Assembly (NCBI GenBank): GCA_903772945.1
Contig: CAICTM010000029.1
Coordinates: 1 to 64,000 of the forward strand
Direction of reading: 5' to 3'
Length of the DNA: 64,000 bases
Origin: Seminavis robusta
Lineage: Eukaryota; Bacillariophyta; Bacillariophyceae; Naviculales; Naviculaceae
The notes under the pieces were generated by a model. The model made no database searches and was not told the origin of the DNA. It saw only the letters and a list, made by a program, of their open reading frames with translations. This document shows positions 58,691-64,000 of the stretch, one piece after another; the first letter of the stretch is position 1; the number at the start of each line of letters is the position of its first letter. The position numbers and the translations under genes are program-made.

Positions 58691-61182
58691 CTAGGCAGCA
58701 TTCTCTGCTTCCTGCTCCTCCTTGTACTTCTTCATCAGCTCTGTCTGTGTATTGGCTGGCACTTGCATGTGCTTTAGGTACTCCATGCTGAATTCACCTT
58801 TGCCTTGGGTCTGACTTCTCAGTTCTGTGGCATATCCAAACATGTTGTTGAGCGGAACCTCGGCAAGGATTTTCACACTGCTTCCGTCGTCATTCAAATC
58901 ACTGTTCTGGATCATACCACTCCGCCGATTCAAGGCGGCTACTACAGCACCTTGGAACTCTGCAGGAGCATCCACTTCCACACTCATCACCGGCTCCAAA
59001 ATCTTTGGTTTGGCTTGTCGCATAGAGTCACGGACAGCACGAGCCATAGCAGTACGAAAGGCCATGTCGGACGAATCCACGTCATGTGCCGCTCCATCTT
59101 CAAGAACAACCCTCACTCCTTCCGCTTCGGCTCCAACCAGAGCCCCCTCTTCCATGGCATCCTGAGATCCCTTCTCACAACTAGAATGGTATTCAGGAGG
59201 GATGTTTTGGCCCACTAGCCTGTTTTCAAAGTCATTTGGCAGTCCAAGCTCCTTTCGCTCCTCTTCCGGCAGCGGTTCAATGAAGCCAATGACGCGTGCA
59301 TATTGACCCTGTCCACCTGTTTGTTTCTTGTGCAAGTGGTCAAACTTTTGCTTGGTCGTGATGGTCTCTTTGTAGTTTACCTTTGGCGCTCCTGTAACAC
59401 ATTCAACACCGTACTCTCGGGACAATCGTTCAATGTAGACTTCCAAGTGCAATTCTCCCATTCCACTCAAGATAGTCTCTTTCGTTTCGTCGTCTACTCG
59501 AAGCCTTAGGGTTGGGTCTTCTTTTGTGAATTTGTTCAAGGCTTTTCCAAAGTTTGTTTGCATCTTGGATTCCTTTGGTTTGACGGCCAGACTCATGACA
59601 GCGTCAGGCACAAACATGGAACTCATAGCCAGCGACATGTCGCCATCAGAGAAGGTGTCCATGGACTTGCAGTCAACACCAAAAATGGCACAAACCTCTC
59701 CGGCCCCTGCTTCGGTGATTTCTTCCATGTCGTCCGCATGCATGCGTACAATTCTAGCTAGTTTCACTTTTTTGCCGTCGTTGACGTTGTGAATGTAGTT
59801 ACCTTTCTTGATCATTCCCTGGTAGATTCGCATGTACGTGAGTTGTCCGTATGGTGTTTCCTCGAGTTTGAATGCGAGGGCCAGCAGTGGATCATTGTTT
59901 TTGGATGAAACCTGAACAGGTTCTTCGTTGTTGCTGCGATCCAGGGCATAGTTGGGTTTCTCAGATGGTTGTGGCAGAAAAGCAGAGACACCATCAAGTA
60001 GAGGCTGGACACCCTTGTTCTTGAAAGCAGACCCCATGAAGACTGGTACAAAGTTGCAGGCGATTGTTTGCCGGCGAATGGCTTCTTTCATGGTTTCAGC
60101 ATCGATCTCTTCTTCCATGAGAAATAGTTCGGCAATGTCATCATCAACATCCGCCAACTTTTCAATCAGTTCAGTCCTCTTTTCGGTGTATAGGTCCTGC
60201 AGGTCATCTGGGATTTCATCTGTTTCCACTATATTCTCTCCGTGGGCGCCTTCAAAGATGTAAGCCTTTTGCTCAATCAAATCCACAACACCCTCGTGAA
60301 AGTTCTCCAATCCAATGGGAATTTGAACAGCGGCTGCATTGAGGCTTAGTTGACCACGCAAATCGTTGACTACTTTCCACGGATTTGACCCTTGTCTATC
60401 CAGCTTGTTCACAAACGCAAGGCGCGGCACATTGTAGCGTTTCATTTGACGATCAACAGTCAAAGACTGGGACTGTACCCCCGAAACTCCACACAATACA
60501 AGGATTCCCCCATCCAAAACTCGAAGAGCTCGTTCCACTTCAATGGTAAAATCAACGTGACCTGTATGGCAAATGGAAAAATACTTATTAGCACAAACTT
60601 GGTTGCTTTGAAAATAATGATTTCCATCAGATGATGCTTACCAGGAGTGTCAATGATGTTGATATGCGTATCTTTCCACTGTAGAGAAGATGAAAAAACG
60701 CCATTTTAACATATTTTCATTCGAAACCTTGAAAAAACACCAAAACTTTACTTACCTTGCAAAAAGTGGCAGCAGATTGGATGGTGATACCCTTTTCTCT
60801 CTCTAGATCCATGCTGTCCATCTTGGCTCCGACACCATCTTTGCCACGGACATCATGGATAGCGTTGATACGGCCCGTGTAAAATAGAATTCGCTCTGTG
60901 AGGGTGGTCTTGCCACTGTAATGATGGGACAACAAGTATGTGAGAAAGACAGGCAGGCATACAGAAAACCTAGAATAGCAGTGTATTGTTCAGTTCAGTT
61001 CCGTACCTGTCAATGTGAGCACTGATTCCGATATTTCGATGCTCGAATTGATTATCGCTCATCCATCGCTGCTGGTGGCCACTGAAGGAAGCCAGGGAAG
61101 TAGTAGCAGGAATTCTTGGGCCGCATCGAATCTTTCCCACCGCAAGCCGCAAGCGGTTCATCGTCATTACTTCCAGTACCAT
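58691..61182 (-). CDS. Elongation factor G, mitochondrial (GFM1-type)
   Basis: Four exons, 61182-61007, 60915-60756, 60678-60642 and 60561-58691, give 747 residues. The N-terminal 45 residues are basic and free of acids ([20 protein letters not shown]), typical of a mitochondrial presequence. The body begins [20 protein letters not shown], with the P-loop split by the first intron. It continues [35 protein letters not shown] and [11 protein letters not shown]. Late motifs are [23 protein letters not shown] and [20 protein letters not shown]. Two in-frame ATGs (61167, 61161) could serve instead of 61182. It moves mRNA-tRNA during mitochondrial translation; the ISAHIDSGKTT form is typical of mitochondrial EF-G1 rather than the recycling factor EF-G2. 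Two introns bound a 37-nt exon. Confidence 0.93.
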
Positions 61183-61597
61183 CTTGCTTGCCCTTCACCG
61201 CTTGATTTAATTGATGGGACGAGAGATTCAAGAGGTGGTTGTTGCAAATGATTGCGAGCCGAATGCTTTCTCACAAAAAACAAATGACGATTTTCGTGGT
61301 TGCGGAGGCAAGAGAAAAGATCCATGACGTTGATCATTTAAGCCGATTAGGTTGTCAAATGACAAAGCTTTTTGTTCCGGATTTCCCTCTTTGGGCTTCT
61401 GAAGAGGTCCCGTACCGGCACTAATACCTGTATTCTCAATCGTGGATACTCTACCATACAGTATGTTCTACACGGCTTGCCGGCTCTACGTTAGAGTCTG
61501 AACGGCGGGAAAAATTCCGCCACTTTTGTGTTTGAAGGCCCAATTGTCCTCACAAGACAGCGATAGAGCTGTCTCTGTCTCTAGAGTGTTGGTTGGC
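61183..61597. promoter_or_regulatory. 415-bp divergent upstream region
   Basis: Lies between the starts of mitochondrial EF-G (-) and the protease (+), so it must contain both promoters. No named motif recognised. Confidence 0.4.
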
Positions 61598-64000
61598 ATG
61601 GTCAAGGCACTTTTGCTGCTTCTTTCTATTGCTAGCACCATGGCGAGTTCCCTGAGAATTTGCATCACTTTGCCAAGGGTCTTCCTTTTGGTTTCTCTGC
61701 CCTGGCTGCCGGCTCAGGCTTCGCTGGACGCTCATCAACGACAATCTGTTCCTTCCCAGGCCCACCATACCCCTGATGAGAAAGTGACAGGAACACGCAG
61801 AGGGAGACGATCGAGAAATGAACAGGAAGACGTTTTGCTGCCAATGGGATCCTTTTGGGACATGGTCGCGGGTACCCCCATTGGACGCATGGAAGTAGAG
61901 TACAATGGTCGTCACCCCCATGAACGATACCTGCAACCATCTCCCAGCAAGTACGGCCTTCGTCCGAACCAACATGGTGATAACAGCGACAGCGAGAGAG
62001 ACAACGTTGAGGATGTATACTCTCTGCGGGAAGATGTCCTTCAAGGCCACCTCCAATTCGATGACGATTTTGTTCGAGATTCTGTTCTGTACGAAGACTC
62101 GTTTGAAAGCTTGTTTGAGGAAAACAACAACCAATCATCTACATCTACCAAGAAAGAATTCAGGAATTTGCGCATTCATTTCATCACTTCACCGTTGGAA
62201 CAGAGACGTGGGGAAAGCACGTATATTGACCAGCAATTGGATGAGATAATAGATGAGGCACTCCCGAAAGCAGCTGAAACTTGGGCTCAACACTTGATGG
62301 TTTATCCCGTCGCTGGACCCATTTCAGTCTCCCCAAGCAGCTGCTTTGGATCCTTTGAGTCTACCCTAGAACCCACCGAAGTCTCGGGAGCTGATATTGT
62401 CATTATCGTGAGTGCCTACAGCCAGCTGCAATCACCCGATGGCGGAGCTGTTCCTGTCTGTCAACCAAGAGCCTTGGCTTTGGGTGCTGCCTGCACTCTA
62501 GACCAACATGACAGGCCCATTATAGGGTTTATCAATATGTGCCTCAGACAACCTCCTACAGCAGAGCCGTCTGATCTCGATGAACTTGTCTCCCTAGCTT
62601 TCCAGCAAGCTCACGGCATACGCCAACAACCCGTCAAGTTGGAAGAAGATGGTACAGTGCTTTTGAAAGATCATGAGAGAGTTAACCCCCATGCAATTCT
62701 CGTCCATGAACTCTCTCATACGCTGGGATTTGACTCGTACCTGTTCAAGTTCTTTCGCAATCCCACAACCGGGGAACCTCTGACCCCGAGACCATTTCAG
62801 GCTACAACAGTGCTTTGTCCCAACGGGAGAAAGGAGGACATTCATGGGCTACCATCATCTCAAGTTCTGCAAATGGGGCACTCTGACAGTGGGGACTCGT
62901 ACTTTTTCGTTGTAACACCTCACGTCGCTCAGGTTGTAAAGAATCATTTCAACTGTAACTCGACAATCGGTGCTCGTTTGGAGAATTATGAAGCTTCCTG
63001 TGTTGGATCACACTGGGACGAGCGACTCTTCCTCACCGATGTCATGTCCCCTGCCTTGACCTGGAGGAACACAATGGTGACACCCTTGACCCTAGCACTA
63101 ATGGAAGACACTGGTTGGTACCAAGTAAACTATCAGAATGCATCAGTTCCCACCTTTGGCCTGGGTGCAGGCTGTGAATTTATGAACGGAGCTTGTATTG
63201 TGGACGGTCGTGTCCCTGCGTATGCAAAGGATTACTTTTGCGATCGACCCATCCGATTGAGAGACGACACCGACAAGTTTGAAATGGCGGAGGAGTCCGA
63301 GCAAAATATCAGGTGTGATCCAACCCACCAATTCTGGGCTATGTGCGACCTCTTTGATGTTTCGAGCTTTCCCGATTCTCTGGATGTTACCTTCCCTGGT
63401 CACCAAGCAAGTTCTTACTTCCACAACAACAATTTTGCAGTGACCTTTCCTCAGGCTGATTATTGCCCCATCGCACACGAGTTCTTGGGCGTTGATTGTA
63501 CCAGCGAGGATCATGGCGAAATCATGCTTAGAAGTGGACAAAATGTTGCGTATGCGGGAGAGGAGAGTGGTCCATCATCGAGATGTATCAATGCCTTCTC
63601 GGACGTTTACACTCAGCGCAACCGTCGCGTCTTTCGCCCCGCCTGCATGCACGTCGAGTGCGATTTGGAACGGCGGAGAGTCTTACTAGGAACAGGAGAG
63701 TTTCAACAAGTTTGCGACCACGACGGACAAGTTCTGAAGATTCCTACGGCCGAAGAAGAGTTTTTGGAATGCCCTCGGCTTGCCTCTGTCTGCCCGCAGA
63801 TGTTTTGTCCAGCTAGCTGTTCCGGCCGTGGTCTCTGCGACTACAATGCACAGCCGTATCCCCAGTGTCGATGTGTCGACCCTGAGGATACTTCGGATGG
63901 ATGCTACGGCGCGGATGATTCCACGCCTCAGGATGTAACGAGGCAATCAAAGGAAGGAGAAGTGGCGCTCTTTTTGGAGGATTTGGGAGAGGGTGACATC
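61598..64000 (+). CDS. Leishmanolysin-like (peptidase M8) metalloprotease, 3' end outside window
   Basis: A single open frame of 801 codons runs from the ATG at 61598 to the last base with no stop and no intron, so the gene is truncated by the window edge. The first residues MVKALLLLLSIAST are a signal peptide. A propeptide-like region runs to about 190. The zinc site is HELSHTLGFD (about residue 370), and the M8 hallmarks of a distant third His (GSHWDERLFLTDVMSP) and the Met-turn VMSP follow about 95 residues later. After the catalytic domain come Cys-rich segments and an EGF-like knot (CPASCSGRGLCDYNAQPYPQC). It is probably a secreted or cell-surface endopeptidase acting on proteins at or outside the membrane. 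A second in-frame ATG (61640) would shorten the signal peptide. Confidence 0.88.
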   Translation, partial: MVKALLLLLSIASTMASSLRICITLPRVFLLVSLPWLPAQASLDAHQRQSVPSQAHHTPDEKVTGTRRGRRSRNEQEDVLLPMGSFWDMVAGTPIGRMEVEYNGRHPHERYLQPSPSKYGLRPNQHGDNSDSERDNVEDVYSLREDVLQGHLQFDDDFVRDSVLYEDSFESLFEENNNQSSTSTKKEFRNLRIHFITSPLEQRRGESTYIDQQLDEIIDEALPKAAETWAQHLMVYPVAGPISVSPSSCFGSFESTLEPTEVSGADIVIIVSAYSQLQSPDGGAVPVCQPRALALGAACTLDQHDRPIIGFINMCLRQPPTAEPSDLDELVSLAFQQAHGIRQQPVKLEEDGTVLLKDHERVNPHAILVHELSHTLGFDSYLFKFFRNPTTGEPLTPRPFQATTVLCPNGRKEDIHGLPSSQVLQMGHSDSGDSYFFVVTPHVAQVVKNHFNCNSTIGARLENYEASCVGSHWDERLFLTDVMSPALTWRNTMVTPLTLALMEDTGWYQVNYQNASVPTFGLGAGCEFMNGACIVDGRVPAYAKDYFCDRPIRLRDDTDKFEMAEESEQNIRCDPTHQFWAMCDLFDVSSFPDSLDVTFPGHQASSYFHNNNFAVTFPQADYCPIAHEFLGVDCTSEDHGEIMLRSGQNVAYAGEESGPSSRCINAFSDVYTQRNRRVFRPACMHVECDLERRRVLLGTGEFQQVCDHDGQVLKIPTAEEEFLECPRLASVCPQMFCPASCSGRGLCDYNAQPYPQCRCVDPEDTSDGCYGADDSTPQDVTRQSKEGEVALFLEDLGEGDI

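Overview
The window looks like nuclear DNA of a photosynthetic stramenopile, most likely a pennate diatom. The evidence is as follows. Genes are split by short GT-AG introns (mostly 55-200 nt). One elongation factor G carries a signal peptide plus an AAF-type plastid-targeting leader, and a second EF-G looks mitochondrial. The gene content is eukaryotic: Pumilio, CK2 beta, prefoldin 5, ER glucosidase II alpha, a two-membrane-segment nucleotide cyclase, FYVE-like/RING proteins and a leishmanolysin-type protease. Intergenic DNA is full of short palindromic strings built from CTAG and ACCGGT. The species assignment is inference. No rRNA, tRNA or CRISPR was recognised.

Layout. 1-6 kb: a DUF938 methyltransferase (-) and a 3-hydroxyacyl-CoA dehydratase fused to a Rossmann-like domain (+). 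8-17 kb: a mobile-element island holding a transposase-like gene broken by one in-frame TGA, two short inverted-repeat elements with internal minisatellites, and a 4.0-kb hAT transposon whose ends, subterminal arrays and decayed transposase can all be traced. 17-31 kb: receptor-type nucleotide cyclase, glucosidase II alpha, a very acidic coiled-coil protein and a Pumilio protein with a complete eight-repeat code. 32-43 kb: FYVE-like/ankyrin/RING protein 1, a divergent pair of paralogous small Tudor-like proteins, prefoldin 5 and CK2 beta. 44-47.5 kb: an intact DUF7869-like transposase gene and a third inverted-repeat element filled with a GCGACTT array. 48-64 kb: plastid EF-G with a duplicated 3' end, FYVE-like/ankyrin/RING proteins 2 and 3 (convergent), mitochondrial EF-G, and a leishmanolysin-like protease that runs off the end.

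How the genes relate. Most are unrelated housekeeping or signalling genes, as expected in a eukaryote. The non-random groupings are three members of one FYVE-like/ankyrin/RING family with the same final intron position, two organellar EF-Gs within 11 kb, and a head-to-head paralog pair. The exon structures given here were built by hand from splice signals and protein continuity and have not been checked against transcripts.
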